Counted from the first letter of the stretch, positions 15,876 to 23,644 are shown. The stretch is 36,924 nt of DNA from an uncultured Gemmiger sp. (GCA_947629015.1 CANRCB010000020.1:1-36924); one strand, 5' to 3'. Notes: generated by a model not told the origin, from the letters alone. Program-made: numbers and translations.

Positions 15876-15947
15876 CTTTGGGGCAAAAATCCCCAAAAAG
15901 CCTAATACAAGCATTTTTATTTTAAATGTTTTTGTGCGAGGTGTCAA
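15876..15947 (-). promoter_or_regulatory. promoter and leader hairpin of the rnf operon
   Basis: The minus strand carries a perfect TTGACA (15947-15942), a 17-base spacer and TAAAAT (15924-15919). The leader of about 65 bases contains a small hairpin (TTTGGGG paired with CCCCAAA around ATTTTTG, in 15876-15900). The hairpin has no following T-run, so it is more likely a translation or stability element than an attenuator. A strong promoter fits a core energy complex. Confidence 0.75.
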
Positions 15948-15990
15948 TAGAACAACCCGCCCATTTTGCCGCTTTTGCCTGGCAAAGTTT

Positions 15991-16240
15991 GCCCCCCCGG
16001 CGGCCGTGGGGCGCCGGGGGGCAGTGTGTCAAAAAAACGGCAGAAGGCATCTTTCCTGCGGCGGTATGAGGACCGCGGGGCGCCCCGGTGGGGCTGCCGC
16101 CCTACGTCCACAACGAAAGTAAGTACGATTTGAGAACGTAGGGCGGGGTCCCCTGACCCCGCCGCGAAAGGGCAGGGCGTTTTTGGCAGTCTGGAGCGCC
16201 CGGCGGCCGCAGGCCGCCGGGCGCCTAGTGTGTCAAAAAA
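15991..16240. repeat. intergenic repeat cluster between rnfC and lepA
   Basis: This stretch has no gene. It holds two copies of a module made of a GC-rich hairpin followed by AGTGTGTCAAAAAA. Copy one is 15991-16036. Copy two is 16194-16240, with a perfect 13-bp stem GCGCCCGGCGGCC/GGCCGCCGGGCGC. Between them lies copy 2 (about 16091-16185) of the repeat also found at 1614-1706. Inside it, GTAGGGCGGGGTCCCCTGACCCCGCC (16138-16163) is an imperfect palindrome related to the 25-mer at 16261. Confidence 0.7.
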
Positions 16241-16260
16241 GCGCTTTCACGGATAGATTT

Positions 16261-16285
16261 GTAGGGCGGGGGCTTGCCCCCGCCG
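16261..16285. repeat. 25-bp dispersed palindromic repeat, copy 1
   Basis: It starts GTAGGGCGGGGGCTTGCC and forms a CGGGGGC/GCCCCCG hairpin. The identical 25 bases occur at 22317-22341. It ends five bases from the lepA stop and may also work as the lepA 3' hairpin. Confidence 0.75.
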
Positions 16286-16290
16286 CCCCC

Positions 16291-18099
16291 TCAACTGTCG
16301 GAATCCAGCTTGAGCACCGCCGTGAACGCCTCGCTCGGCAAGGTCACGCTGCCCAGCTGGCGCATCTTCTTTTTGCCGGCCTTCTGCTTTTCCAGCAGCT
16401 TTTTCTTGCGGGTGATGTCGCCGCCGTAGCACTTGGCCAAAACGTCCTTGCGCAGCGCCTTGACGGTCTCGCGCGCGATGATCTTGCCGCCCACCGCCGC
16501 CTGCACCGGGATCTCGAACAGCGCGCGGGGGATGTTCTCCTTGAGCTTCTCGCAGATGCGCCGGCCCTTGGCATAGGCGTTGTCGCGGAATACGATCATC
16601 GAAAGCGCGTCCACCATCTCGCCGTTGAGCAGGAAATCCAGCCGGATCAGGTCGCTCTCGTGCCAGTCCTCCCACTCGTAGTCATAGCTGGCGTAGCCGC
16701 GGCTGCGGCTTTTGATGGCGTCGAAAAAGTCATACACGATCTCGCCCAGCGGCAGCTTGTAGTGCAGGTCGACGCGCACGGCGTCCATATACTCCATACC
16801 CACCAGCACGCCGCGCTTTTGCTGGCACAGGTCCATCAGCGGGCCAACATAGTCGTTGGGGGTGTAGATGTGCGCGTTGACGAACGGCTCCTCCTGTTTG
16901 GCGATGCGCGCCGGGTCGGGGTAGGCCGAGGGGTTGTCGATGACGGTCACGGTGCCGTCGGTCAGCGTCAGGCGGTACTGTACGCCGGGGGTCGTCGTGA
17001 TAAGATCGAGGTCGAACTCCCGCTCCAGCCGCTCGGTGATGATCTCCATGTGCAAAAGCCCCAAAAACCCGCAACGGAACCCAAAGCCCAGCGCGGCGCT
17101 CGTCTCGGCCTCAAAGCTCAAGGAGGCATCGTTGAGCTGCAATTTTTCCAGCGCGTCCTTCAGGTCGGGGTAGTCGGCGCCGTCGGCGGGGTAGATGCCG
17201 CAGAACACCATCGGCGTCACGGTGCGGAAGCCCGGCAGCGCCTCGCCGGCAGGGGCGTCGGCCAGCGTCACGGTATCGCCCACGCGGGTGTCCCGCACCG
17301 TCTTGATGCTGGCGGTCAGGTAGCCCACCTCGCCGGCCTCCAGCGTTCCGCAGGGGGACAGGCTCGTCGCGCCCATGTGCCCCACCTCGACGAGCTGGAA
17401 CTGCGCGCCGGTGCTCATCAGGCGGATGGTGTCCCCGGCTTTGACGGTGCCGTCCATCACCCGCACATAGACGATGACGCCCTTGTAGCTGTCATAGACC
17501 GAATCAAAGATCAGCGCCTTGAGCGGCGCGGCGGCGTCGCCCCCGGGGGCGGGGATGTCCCGCACCACGCGCTCCAGCACCTCTTTTACGTTGGTGCCCA
17601 GCTTGGCGCTCACGCGCGGGGCGTCCGTGCAGGGCAGGCCGATGACCTCCTCCACCTCTTTGGCCACGGCGTCGGGGTCGGCGCTGACCAGGTCGATCTT
17701 GTTGAGGATGGGCACCACCTCCAGGTCGTGGTCCAGCGCCATGTAGCAGTTGGCCAGCGTCTGCGCCTCCACGCCCTGGCTGGCGTCCACCACCAGCACC
17801 GCGCCCTCGCACGCCGCCAGGCTGCGGCTGACCTCATACGCAAAGTCCACATGGCCGGGCGTGTCGATAAGGTTGAGGTCGTAGTCTTTCCCGTCGTCGG
17901 CGTGGTAGCGCATCGTCACGGCGCGCGCCTTGATGGTGATGCCGCGCTCGCGCTCCAGCTCCATGTCATCCAGGATCTGGTCGCTCATCGTGCGCTTGTC
18001 CACACTGTCGGTCAATTCCAGCATACGGTCGGACAGCGTCGATTTGCCGTGGTCGATGTGGGCGATGATGCAAAAATTGCGGATGTTGTCACGCGCCAT
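16291..18099 (-). CDS. lepA: translation elongation factor 4 (back-translocating GTPase)
   Basis: A 602-residue GTPase of normal length that acts on stalled or mis-translocated ribosomes. G1 is AHIDHGKST (13-21), then [10 protein letters not shown]3 DTPGHVDF and G4 NKIDL. Domains II, III and V and the LepA-specific C-terminal domain follow, with [12 protein letters not shown] and [22 protein letters not shown]. The ATG at 18099 has AAAGGAG upstream. It lies downstream of alr on the same strand, about 90 bases away with a hairpin between. Confidence 0.97.
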   Translation of the reverse strand: MARDNIRNFCIIAHIDHGKSTLSDRMLELTDSVDKRTMSDQILDDMELERERGITIKARAVTMRYHADDGKDYDLNLIDTPGHVDFAYEVSRSLAACEGAVLVVDASQGVEAQTLANCYMALDHDLEVVPILNKIDLVSADPDAVAKEVEEVIGLPCTDAPRVSAKLGTNVKEVLERVVRDIPAPGGDAAAPLKALIFDSVYDSYKGVIVYVRVMDGTVKAGDTIRLMSTGAQFQLVEVGHMGATSLSPCGTLEAGEVGYLTASIKTVRDTRVGDTVTLADAPAGEALPGFRTVTPMVFCGIYPADGADYPDLKDALEKLQLNDASLSFEAETSAALGFGFRCGFLGLLHMEIITERLEREFDLDLITTTPGVQYRLTLTDGTVTVIDNPSAYPDPARIAKQEEPFVNAHIYTPNDYVGPLMDLCQQKRGVLVGMEYMDAVRVDLHYKLPLGEIVYDFFDAIKSRSRGYASYDYEWEDWHESDLIRLDFLLNGEMVDALSMIVFRDNAYAKGRRICEKLKENIPRALFEIPVQAAVGGKIIARETVKALRKDVLAKCYGGDITRKKKLLEKQKAGKKKMRQLGSVTLPSEAFTAVLKLDSDS

Positions 18100-18149
18100 G
18101 GTCTGCTCCTTTTATAAAAGTGGAGTGGGGAAAGTGGAAAGTGGAGAGG

Positions 18150-18171
18150 GGCGGGGTGCCCTCACCCCGCC
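18150..18171 (-). terminator. hairpin between alr and lepA
   Basis: A 9-bp stem GGCGGGGTG/CACCCCGCC with a four-base loop lies 20 bases after the alr stop. No T-run follows on the minus strand, so it may stabilise the alr message or only partly terminate. Next to it the short word AAGTGGA is repeated several times (18117-18146). Confidence 0.35.
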
Positions 18172-18191
18172 GAAAACGACGCTTCCCGGCC

Positions 18192-19403
18192 TCAAGCCTC
18201 CAAATAATTTACAATTTGTACAATTTCGCCATTTTGTACATAAACGCGCGGCACGCGGCGGGCCACGCTGCACACCACCTCGTAGTTGATGGTGCCGGCC
18301 TTTTCGGCCACGGTGTCGGCGGTGTCGGCGCCGCAGGCGGCGTTGCCGGGCCCGAACACCGTCACCTCGTCGCCCATAGCAACGCCGTCGATGCCGGTCA
18401 CGTCCAAAATAGCCTGGTCCATGCACACGCGGCCCAGCACCGGCGCGGCGCGGCCGCGCACCGCCATCACGCCGCCCTGCAAATTGCCGGAGAGCCGCCG
18501 CGGGTAGCCGTCGGCATAGCCCACCGTCACGGTGGCCACCCGGCGGGGGGCGCCGCTGCCGTTCACATAGCAGCGGCCGTAGCTCACGCTTTCGCCGGGC
18601 AGCAGATCCTTGACCTGCTCCACCACGGCCTTCAGCGTCAGGGCCGGGCGCAGGGCGGGGCAGGGCACGTCGCCGCTGGGGGCCAGCCCGTACAGCACGA
18701 TGCCCGCGCGCACCATGCCCATGCCCCGCAAAGCGTCGGGGCGGCACAGCAGCGCGGCGCTGTTGGCGCAGTGCACCGTGCCGGGGTCATGCCCGGCGGC
18801 GCGCAGCGCCTCCACCGTTTGGGTAAAAAGGGTCAGCTGGCGCGCGGTGTAGCGCACGTCGTCTGCGGCGGCGCTGTCCGCCGCGGCAAAATGCTGGAAA
18901 ACGCCGGTGACCGCCAGCCCCGGCAGCGCGTAGCAGGCGCAAAGCCCCGCAAGGGCGGCCTCCGGCGTGCCGCGCACGCCGAAGCCGATGCGCCCCATGC
19001 CGGTGTCCAGCTTGAGATGCCCCTGCACCGTCACGCCGGCGGCCGCCGCCGCGGCCGAAAGCGCCGCGGCGTATTCGGCGCTGTAAATGGCGGCGGTCAG
19101 GCCGTTGTGCGCCAGCACGGCGGCACAGGCCGGGTCAACGCGGCCCAGGATCAGCACCGGCCGCGTGATGCCGGCGCGCCGCAGGCGCAGCGCCTCGGCC
19201 AGGCAGCTCACCGCAAAGGCCGCCGCGCCCTCCGCCTCCAGCAGGCGCGCCACGGCCGCGTCGCCGTGGCCGTAGGCGTCCGACTTCACGACGGCGCACA
19301 CCGGCACCCCGGCCGCCTGCTTTTTGCTGTGCGCAAAGTTGTGCCGCAAAGCGTCCAGATCCACCTCGGCCCAGCAATGCCGTTCAAAAACCGGTCCCGC
19401 CAT
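18192..19403 (-). CDS. alr: alanine racemase
   Basis: A 403-residue fold-type III PLP enzyme that makes D-alanine for peptidoglycan. The PLP lysine is Lys40 in AVVKSDAYGHG (37-47). KLDTGMGRIGF (131-141) holds the carbamylatable Lys131 and Arg138. The second catalytic base is Tyr275 in ESVSYGR, and VCMDQ (326-330) gives the active-site Met/Asp pair. The ATG at 19403 has GGGGAGG seven bases upstream. The longer open frame beyond it only reads through the rplM region. Alr dominates in this family, but a serine-preferring relative cannot be ruled out. Confidence 0.95.
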   Translation of the reverse strand: MAGPVFERHCWAEVDLDALRHNFAHSKKQAAGVPVCAVVKSDAYGHGDAAVARLLEAEGAAAFAVSCLAEALRLRRAGITRPVLILGRVDPACAAVLAHNGLTAAIYSAEYAAALSAAAAAAGVTVQGHLKLDTGMGRIGFGVRGTPEAALAGLCACYALPGLAVTGVFQHFAAADSAAADDVRYTARQLTLFTQTVEALRAAGHDPGTVHCANSAALLCRPDALRGMGMVRAGIVLYGLAPSGDVPCPALRPALTLKAVVEQVKDLLPGESVSYGRCYVNGSGAPRRVATVTVGYADGYPRRLSGNLQGGVMAVRGRAAPVLGRVCMDQAILDVTGIDGVAMGDEVTVFGPGNAACGADTADTVAEKAGTINYEVVCSVARRVPRVYVQNGEIVQIVNYLEA

Positions 19404-19433
19404 CCTCACGCCTCCCCAATCGGTCTCCAAGGT

Positions 19434-19462
19434 ATTATAGCATACCCCGCGCGCATTTGCCA
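19434..19462 (-). promoter_or_regulatory. promoter of alr-lepA
   Basis: The minus strand has TATAAT (19439-19434) preceded by TGC, giving a full extended -10. A weak TGGCAA lies 17 bases further up (19462-19457). It is 31 bases before the alr start codon. Confidence 0.65.
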
Positions 19463-19568
19463 CTGCGCAAAAAGCAGAGAAAACAAAAAATGGAAGGTGA
19501 GAAAACAAGAGGATATAAGAGATAACAAAAGAAAACGAAAGCAAGGCGGGATTTTTTTGCAAAACGGC

Positions 19569-19597
19569 TTGACGCCGCGGCCCCCCTTTGCTATAAT
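19569..19597 (+). promoter_or_regulatory. promoter of rplM-rpsI
   Basis: TTGACG (19569-19574), 17 bases and TATAAT (19592-19597) form a nearly perfect sigma-A promoter, as expected for ribosomal protein genes. Confidence 0.88.
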
Positions 19598-19603
19598 CAC
19601 ACT

Positions 19604-19680
19604 TGCGCGAAAACGCGCCGGGCCGCGCCCGGCGCTTGCGATACCGCCCCACGGGCGGGTGCGTCAAACCAACAGGAGGA
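19604..19680 (+). ncRNA. structured leader of rplM (L13-leader-like)
   Basis: From the expected transcript start to the AGGAGG site (19674-19679) three hairpins follow each other: GCGCG/CGCGC, CGCCGGGC/GCCCGGCG, and CCGCCC/GGGCGG. Firmicutes commonly carry an L13 leader here that lets the free protein repress its own message. The placement and stem order fit, but I could not compare it with the family's covariance model. Confidence 0.45.
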
Positions 19681-19688
19681 ATACGATT

Positions 19689-20120
19689 ATGAGCACAACC
19701 CTCGCCAAGCCTACCGAAATGGCGGACCGCAAATGGTACGTTATCGACGCCGCGGGCAAACCCCTGGGCCGTGTGGCCGCCAAAGCCGCCGTCATCCTGC
19801 GCGGCAAGGACAAGGTCACCTTCACCCCCAACGTCGACTGCGGCGACCATGTCGTCATCGTCAACTGTGACGCCGCCGTGCTGACCGGCCGCAAGCTGGA
19901 CAAGAAATTCCACTACACCCATTCCGGGTATATCGGCGGGCTCAAGGCCACCCAGTACCGCAAGCTGATGGCGGAAAACAGCGACAAAGCCATGACGCTG
20001 GCCGTCAAGGGCATGGTGCCGGACAACACCATCGGCGCCAAGGCGCTCACCCGGCTGCACTGCTATAAGGGCGCCGAGCATGCCCACACCGCCCAAAAAC
20101 CCGAAGCCGTCGCGCTTTGA
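19689..20120 (+). CDS. rplM: 50S ribosomal protein L13
   Basis: A 143-residue protein with the family pattern KWYVIDAAGKPLGRVAAKAA, then LRGKDKVTFTPNVDCGDHVV, the HYTHSGYIGGLK segment, and AVKGMVPDN as the conserved C-terminal mark. The ATG at 19689 has AGGAGG nine bases upstream. It forms the universal L13-S9 pair with rpsI, 19 bases apart. Confidence 0.98.
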   Translation: MSTTLAKPTEMADRKWYVIDAAGKPLGRVAAKAAVILRGKDKVTFTPNVDCGDHVVIVNCDAAVLTGRKLDKKFHYTHSGYIGGLKATQYRKLMAENSDKAMTLAVKGMVPDNTIGAKALTRLHCYKGAEHAHTAQKPEAVAL

Positions 20121-20139
20121 ACCAGGAGGGAATTGAATT

Positions 20140-20538
20140 ATGTACGAGACAAGCCCCTTTTTCTATGGTACCGGCCGCCGCAAACAGTCTGTGGCCCGTG
20201 TGCGCGCATACAACGGCACCGGCAAGATCACCGTCAACGGGCGTGACATCGACGAATATTTCGGCCTTGAGACGCTGAAGGTCATCGCCCGCAGCCCGCT
20301 CACCCTCACCGGGACCGAGGGCAAGTTCGACATCGTCGTCAACGTCGTGGGCGGCGGCTGCTCCGGCCAGGCCGGCGCCATCCGCCACGGCCTTTCCCGC
20401 GCCCTCATCGAGTATGACCCCGAGCTGCGCCAGACGCTCAAAAAGGCCGGGTTCCTCACCCGTGACCCGCGCATGAAGGAGCGCAAAAAATACGGCCTCA
20501 AAGCCGCCCGTCGCGCGCCGCAGTTCTCCAAACGCTGA
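20140..20538 (+). CDS. rpsI: 30S ribosomal protein S9
   Basis: A 132-residue protein with [15 protein letters not shown] at the start, [19 protein letters not shown] in the middle, and the [14 protein letters not shown]...RRAPQFSKR tail. The basic end reaches the P-site tRNA. The start has AGGAGGG upstream. It is the second gene of the rplM operon. Confidence 0.98.
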   Translation: MYETSPFFYGTGRRKQSVARVRAYNGTGKITVNGRDIDEYFGLETLKVIARSPLTLTGTEGKFDIVVNVVGGGCSGQAGAIRHGLSRALIEYDPELRQTLKKAGFLTRDPRMKERKKYGLKAARRAPQFSKR

Positions 20539-20555
20539 TTTTCGCGTGCATTCCG

Positions 20556-20579
20556 GTGCCGGCCCGGCTGGGCCGGCAC
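20556..20579 (+). terminator. hairpin after rpsI
   Basis: A perfect 10-bp stem GTGCCGGCCC/GGGCCGGCAC with a GGCT loop is followed by TTGCCTTC. It is probably the rplM-rpsI terminator, although the T-run is weak and some read-through into the next gene is possible. Confidence 0.6.
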
Positions 20580-20617
20580 TTGCCTTCTGCAAACGGGACG
20601 TACAAAAAAGGGACGTT

Positions 20618-21754
20618 ATGCTTTCAGTAAAAATGCGCGAGCATCTCCGCCGCTGGGCGTCGGTGTATGCAGTCAAAATCGGGGTGCTGGCCGCCATCCT
20701 GGCGGCGCTGTGCGGCATGGTGGGCTGGATCGCCGCCGAAACGCTGGTGGTGGAAGTCTCGGACAGCGACGGCGCCTGCGGCCATGCCATCCTGACCTTT
20801 GCCGGCCGGGAGGATATCTACGCCCGCACCGGCGTCGCCCCGCCGGCGGAATTTGACGAGCTGCAAACCGCCGCCACCCCGCAGGGCCAAAGTTACCACA
20901 TCCTGCGCGCCTACCCCGTCTCGGTCACGGCGGACGGCGCCACCACGCAGCTGATGGTCACCGGCGGTACGGTGGACGATATGCTCACCCGCCTGGGCAT
21001 CACCTACGACGGCGACGATGAGCTCACCCCCGACGGGGCACAGCCCACCGCCGCGGGCACCGCCATCACGCTGCGCCGCATCGAATACAAGGAATACACC
21101 CAGCAGGAGCCCATCCCCGTCGAGACGGAATATCTTGACACCAGCATCTATTTCCGGAGCCGCTTCCAGGGCATCACGCGGCAGGTGCGCACCGGCCACG
21201 ACGGCGCGGACAACGTGACCTATCGGGAACGGTACGTCGACGGCGAGCTGGAATCCACCACGGAGATCGCGCGCGAGACGGTGGAGCCGATGGTCACCAC
21301 CGTGGTCAAGCGGTACAAGTCCGGCGCGCCGGTCAGCCATTTTGTCGGCCCCGAGATCGTAAACGGCAAGCCCGCCAACGGCGTGGCGCGGGTGTTCACC
21401 AGCTGCCGCGCCACCGGCTACTCCGCCAGCGCCACCGCCAAGGGCGCCAGCGGCCGCCGGCTGACCTACGGCACCGTGGCCATCAACCCCAACGTCATCC
21501 CGTATGGCAGCCTGATGTACATCGTCTCCCACAGCGGGGGCAATTTCGTGTACGGCTACGCCTACGCCGCCGATACCGGCATCGCCATGATGGACGGCCG
21601 CGCTTTCATCGACCTGTACTATGAAACGTACGATGAATCGGTCAAAAACGAGGTCGTTTACGTCGATATCTATGTATTGGACCGCGAGACCGCGGCCCAA
21701 TACAAGGAGCAGAACGACGCCCTGCTTGCCGCCGACCACATCGTCGGCATGTAA
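20618..21754 (+). CDS. membrane-anchored G5/3D-domain cell-wall protein (YabE-like)
   Basis: A 378-residue protein. One membrane helix near residues 18-40 is followed by an extracellular part. This has a ubiquitin-like DUF348-type domain (YPVSVTADG...VDDMLTRLGITY), a G5 domain (EYKEYTQQEPIPVETEYLD through ETVEPMVTTVVKRYK) and a C-terminal 3D domain with CRATGYSASA and the aspartates of AADTG...FIDLYYETYDE. 3D domains resemble the active core of MltA lytic transglycosylases. YabE/Rpf-like proteins remodel peptidoglycan during growth or germination. I start at ATG 20618 behind AAAAAGGGA; the longer frame crosses the rpsI hairpin. The gene follows rpsI by 79 bases. Confidence 0.88.
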   Translation: MLSVKMREHLRRWASVYAVKIGVLAAILAALCGMVGWIAAETLVVEVSDSDGACGHAILTFAGREDIYARTGVAPPAEFDELQTAATPQGQSYHILRAYPVSVTADGATTQLMVTGGTVDDMLTRLGITYDGDDELTPDGAQPTAAGTAITLRRIEYKEYTQQEPIPVETEYLDTSIYFRSRFQGITRQVRTGHDGADNVTYRERYVDGELESTTEIARETVEPMVTTVVKRYKSGAPVSHFVGPEIVNGKPANGVARVFTSCRATGYSASATAKGASGRRLTYGTVAINPNVIPYGSLMYIVSHSGGNFVYGYAYAADTGIAMMDGRAFIDLYYETYDESVKNEVVYVDIYVLDRETAAQYKEQNDALLAADHIVGM

Positions 21755-21826
21755 CGCCCCGCCGCCGGCGCGCGGTGCCGGGGCCTTTCCACAAACGCGG
21801 GCCGCGCCTTTGGCGGCCCGCCATAC

Positions 21827-21899
21827 CGAGGTGTTGCGCAGCTGGTAGCGCGCCTGCTTTGGGAGCAGGAGGCCGTGGGTTCGAGTCCCGCCACCTCGA
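21827..21899 (+). tRNA. tRNA-Pro (anticodon TGG)
   Basis: The acceptor stem CGAGGTG (21827-21833) pairs with CACCTCG (21892-21898) and the discriminator is A21899. The anticodon stem is CCTGC/GCAGG with loop TTTGGGA, so the anticodon is TGG (proline CCA). The T loop is TTCGAGT. Unlike tRNA-Val, CCA is not encoded. A GGGCCGC/GCGGCCC hairpin precedes it (21799-21819) and I see no clear promoter, so it may be co-transcribed with the 3D-domain gene. Confidence 0.93.
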
Positions 21900-21968
21900 T
21901 AAAGGCCACCCCCAGCTCAGGCTGGGGGTGGCCTTTATCGCTAAGGTGGCGTGGACTCGGAACACGCC
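21871..21968. repeat. large inverted repeat including the tRNA-Pro 3' half
   Basis: A perfect 20-bp stem (21897-21916 with 21921-21940) around loop TCAG starts inside the tRNA acceptor stem. The pairing goes on imperfectly. Read on the minus strand, 21968-21941 resembles the tRNA's own T arm and 3' acceptor strand (GAGTCC, CGCCACCT). The near half can act as a terminator on the plus strand (GGCCTTTAT). The whole is about 46 bases per arm. Confidence 0.75.
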
Positions 21969-21997
21969 GAGCCGCGGCGAGGCGTTTCGAAGCGCAA

Positions 21998-22167
21998 CCG
22001 CCCGAAGGGCGGCTCTTGGCGCGGAGATGGGCGGCGCGCCGCAGTCATGACCGGATCGCCCGCGTGCGCGGGCGGCCCATTTCGGAACGAACGCTGCGCG
22101 TTCGTTTTTGCCTTGCTTTTTGCGCGCATTTCTGCGCGCAAAAAGCAAGCGCCGGGCATGGCCCGGC
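21998..22167. repeat. chain of perfect stem-loops, noncoding
   Basis: Five hairpins follow in close order: CCGCCC/GGGCGG (21998-22012), CGCCCGCG/CGCGGGCG (22057-22074), AACGAACGC/GCGTTCGTT (22086-22106), a 17-bp perfect stem CTTGCTTTTTGCGCGCA with loop TTTC (22112-22149), and GCCGGGC/GCCCGGC (22151-22167). No reading frame here has a ribosome site or a recognisable product. It could be a structured RNA or a palindromic element. Confidence 0.6.
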
Positions 22168-22182
22168 GTGCAAAAAGCCCGC

Positions 22183-22275
22183 GGGAGAGTCCCGCCAACC
22201 TTCCCCCCGGCTCAGGCCGGGGGGCTTGCGCATCGCTAAGGTGGGCGTGGACTCGAACACGCCGAGCCGTGCGGC
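22183..22275. repeat. second copy of the tRNA-3'-end-like inverted repeat
   Basis: CCCCCCGGC (22203-22211) pairs with GCCGGGGGG (22216-22224) around the same TCAG centre as the copy at 21917. The left arm contains GAGTCCCGCC, identical to the tRNA-Pro T-arm/acceptor junction. The right arm repeats ATCGCTAAGGTGG.CGTGGACTCG.AACACGCCGAGCCG from 21937-21973. There is no intact tRNA here. Confidence 0.7.
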
Positions 22276-22316
22276 GGGATGCCGTTTGCGGGGCGCCGGG
22301 GGCGTATAGGCCGGTT

Positions 22317-22341
22317 GTAGGGCGGGGGCTTGCCCCCGCCG
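22317..22341. repeat. 25-bp dispersed palindromic repeat, copy 2
   Basis: Base for base the same as 16261-16285. Here too it lies in the space downstream of a minus-strand gene, the ChrA half at 22440. Confidence 0.75.
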
Positions 22342-22342
22342 C

Positions 22343-22417
22343 GCCCGCCTTGCCGCGGCTGCAACGTTTTCCGGCGGGCTCTTGCGCCCGTCTTGCCGCG
22401 GCTGAAACGTTTTTCGA
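22343..22417. repeat. imperfect tandem repeat, period 43
   Basis: GCCCG.CTTGCCGCGGCTG.AACGTTTT occurs at 22343-22373 and again at 22386-22416, a 31-base unit with three or four differences. The 25-mer palindrome precedes it and the end of the ChrA-like gene follows. Confidence 0.65.
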
Positions 22418-22439
22418 AAGGCCGGGCGGGAGATGCGGC

Positions 22440-23003
22440 CTACAACCCGAACACGACCCCCGCCACCGCGGCGGCGGCGATAAATACGATGGGGTGCAGC
22501 TTTTTCAGCTGCTTGTGCTGCAAGGCGGCAAATACGGCGACGCTGAGCAGCACGGCCGGCAGGTAGAACGTATGCACCGTGCCGGCGGCGTCTTGGTGGA
22601 AAAGCAGCACGCTTTTGGCCACGCTCAGCCCCGCCACGGCGATGAGCGCCGTCGAGGCCGGCCGCAGGCCGCGGAACACCGCGTCCACCGCGCGGGACTG
22701 GCGGAACCGCTGCAAAAACCCCGCGATGATGAGGATGACAAGGATGCACGGCGAGACGAGCCCCAGCGTGGCGACGACGGCACCCGGCACACCGCCGGTG
22801 GAAAAACCCACATACGTCGCCATGTTCACGCCCATCGGCCCCGGCGTCGATTCCGACACGGCGATCATCGTCGTCAGGTCGGCGTCGGTGAACCATCCGG
22901 TGGCGGCGCCCATCTTTTGCAGAAAGGGGATGGTGGCCAGCCCGCCGCCCACCGAGAACAGCCCGGTCTTGAAAAACTCAAAATACAGGCGCAGCAGCAG
23001 CAT
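22440..23003 (-). CDS. chromate transporter family protein, half 2
   Basis: A 187-residue membrane protein of the CHR superfamily, short-chain type, with about six hydrophobic stretches. Family marks are FKTGLFSVGGGLATIPFL (10-27) and the ESTPGPMGVNMATYVGF segment (50-66). Long ChrA proteins carry two such halves; here each is its own gene, three bases apart, so the active carrier is presumably a heterodimer. Such pairs export chromate in some bacteria. In an anaerobe without chromate genes the real substrate may be another oxyanion, such as sulfate. The ATG at 23003 is coupled to the upstream half. Confidence 0.88.
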   Translation of the reverse strand: MLLLRLYFEFFKTGLFSVGGGLATIPFLQKMGAATGWFTDADLTTMIAVSESTPGPMGVNMATYVGFSTGGVPGAVVATLGLVSPCILVILIIAGFLQRFRQSRAVDAVFRGLRPASTALIAVAGLSVAKSVLLFHQDAAGTVHTFYLPAVLLSVAVFAALQHKQLKKLHPIVFIAAAAVAGVVFGL

Positions 23004-23006
23004 GGC

Positions 23007-23603
23007 TCAGCCCCCCTTTTTCGGGGCGCCGCCCCACAACAGGAAGCCTGCCAGCCCCGCCGCCACGATGAGCACCGCCGGCGAAAGCACCGTATCCAGC
23101 GCTTTGCCCCACCACAGCTGTACCGGCAGCGCAAAAAAGCTGCCCGCTGCGGCAAGGCCCAGCACACACAGGAAAATGCACCAGCCGGCGCGGTTTTGCA
23201 GCGTGGAACGCCCCAGCCGTATCACGCTGGAGGCGATCAGCGCCACCACCGCCGCGTTGACCCCCGCCAGCGCGTGCCGCACGACGGGGTACCGGGCAAA
23301 ATTCGTCAAAAACGACGCGATGACGGTGATGATGACGAGTGACGGGAACACCACCCCCAGCGTGGCGAGGATGCCCCCCGCCACGCCGCCTTTTTTGTGG
23401 CCCACAAAGGTGGCGGTGTTCACGGCGATGATGCCGGGCGTGCACTGGCCGATGGCAAAATAATCCGTCAGCTGTTCGTCGGTGGCCCAGCCCTTTTTCT
23501 CCACCACCTCGCGCTGGAGGATGGGCAGCATGGCATAGCCGCCGCCAAAGGTGCACACCCCCACCTTGGCAAAAGTCAAAAACAGATCCAGGTAGATGTT
23601 CAA
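23007..23603 (-). CDS. chromate transporter family protein, half 1
   Basis: A 198-residue CHR-family membrane protein with FAKVGVCTFGGGYAMLPIL near the N-terminus and CTPGIIAVNTATFVG about 30 residues later. It is the partner of the half encoded directly downstream. I start at TTG 23603 because AGGGAGG sits seven bases before it. The TTG at 23636 would place that ribosome site inside the gene, and no ATG is available before the first motif. It ends with a GGAPKKGG tail. It follows the sugar-isomerase gene by about 40 bases. Confidence 0.87.
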   Translation of the reverse strand: MNIYLDLFLTFAKVGVCTFGGGYAMLPILQREVVEKKGWATDEQLTDYFAIGQCTPGIIAVNTATFVGHKKGGVAGGILATLGVVFPSLVIITVIASFLTNFARYPVVRHALAGVNAAVVALIASSVIRLGRSTLQNRAGWCIFLCVLGLAAAGSFFALPVQLWWGKALDTVLSPAVLIVAAGLAGFLLWGGAPKKGG

Positions 23604-23644
23604 CCAAAAACCTCCCTGTATGCGCCGCGGCGCCAAGCGGGGCT

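Noticed and set aside
19404-20096. N-terminal extension of alanine racemase by about 230 residues
   Set aside because: It reads antisense through rplM and across both divergent promoters. The proper ATG at 19403 has a ribosome site and gives the normal Alr length.
21642-22148. Minus-strand frame of 168 codons over tRNA-Pro
   Set aside because: It translates the tRNA and the palindromes; frames of this kind over tRNA genes are a familiar annotation artefact.
21998-22167. CRISPR array
   Set aside because: The repeats differ from each other, are inverted rather than direct and regularly spaced, and no cas gene is near.
22343-22417. CRISPR-like direct repeat
   Set aside because: Only two units with a 12-base gap and several mismatches; too few and too close for an array.
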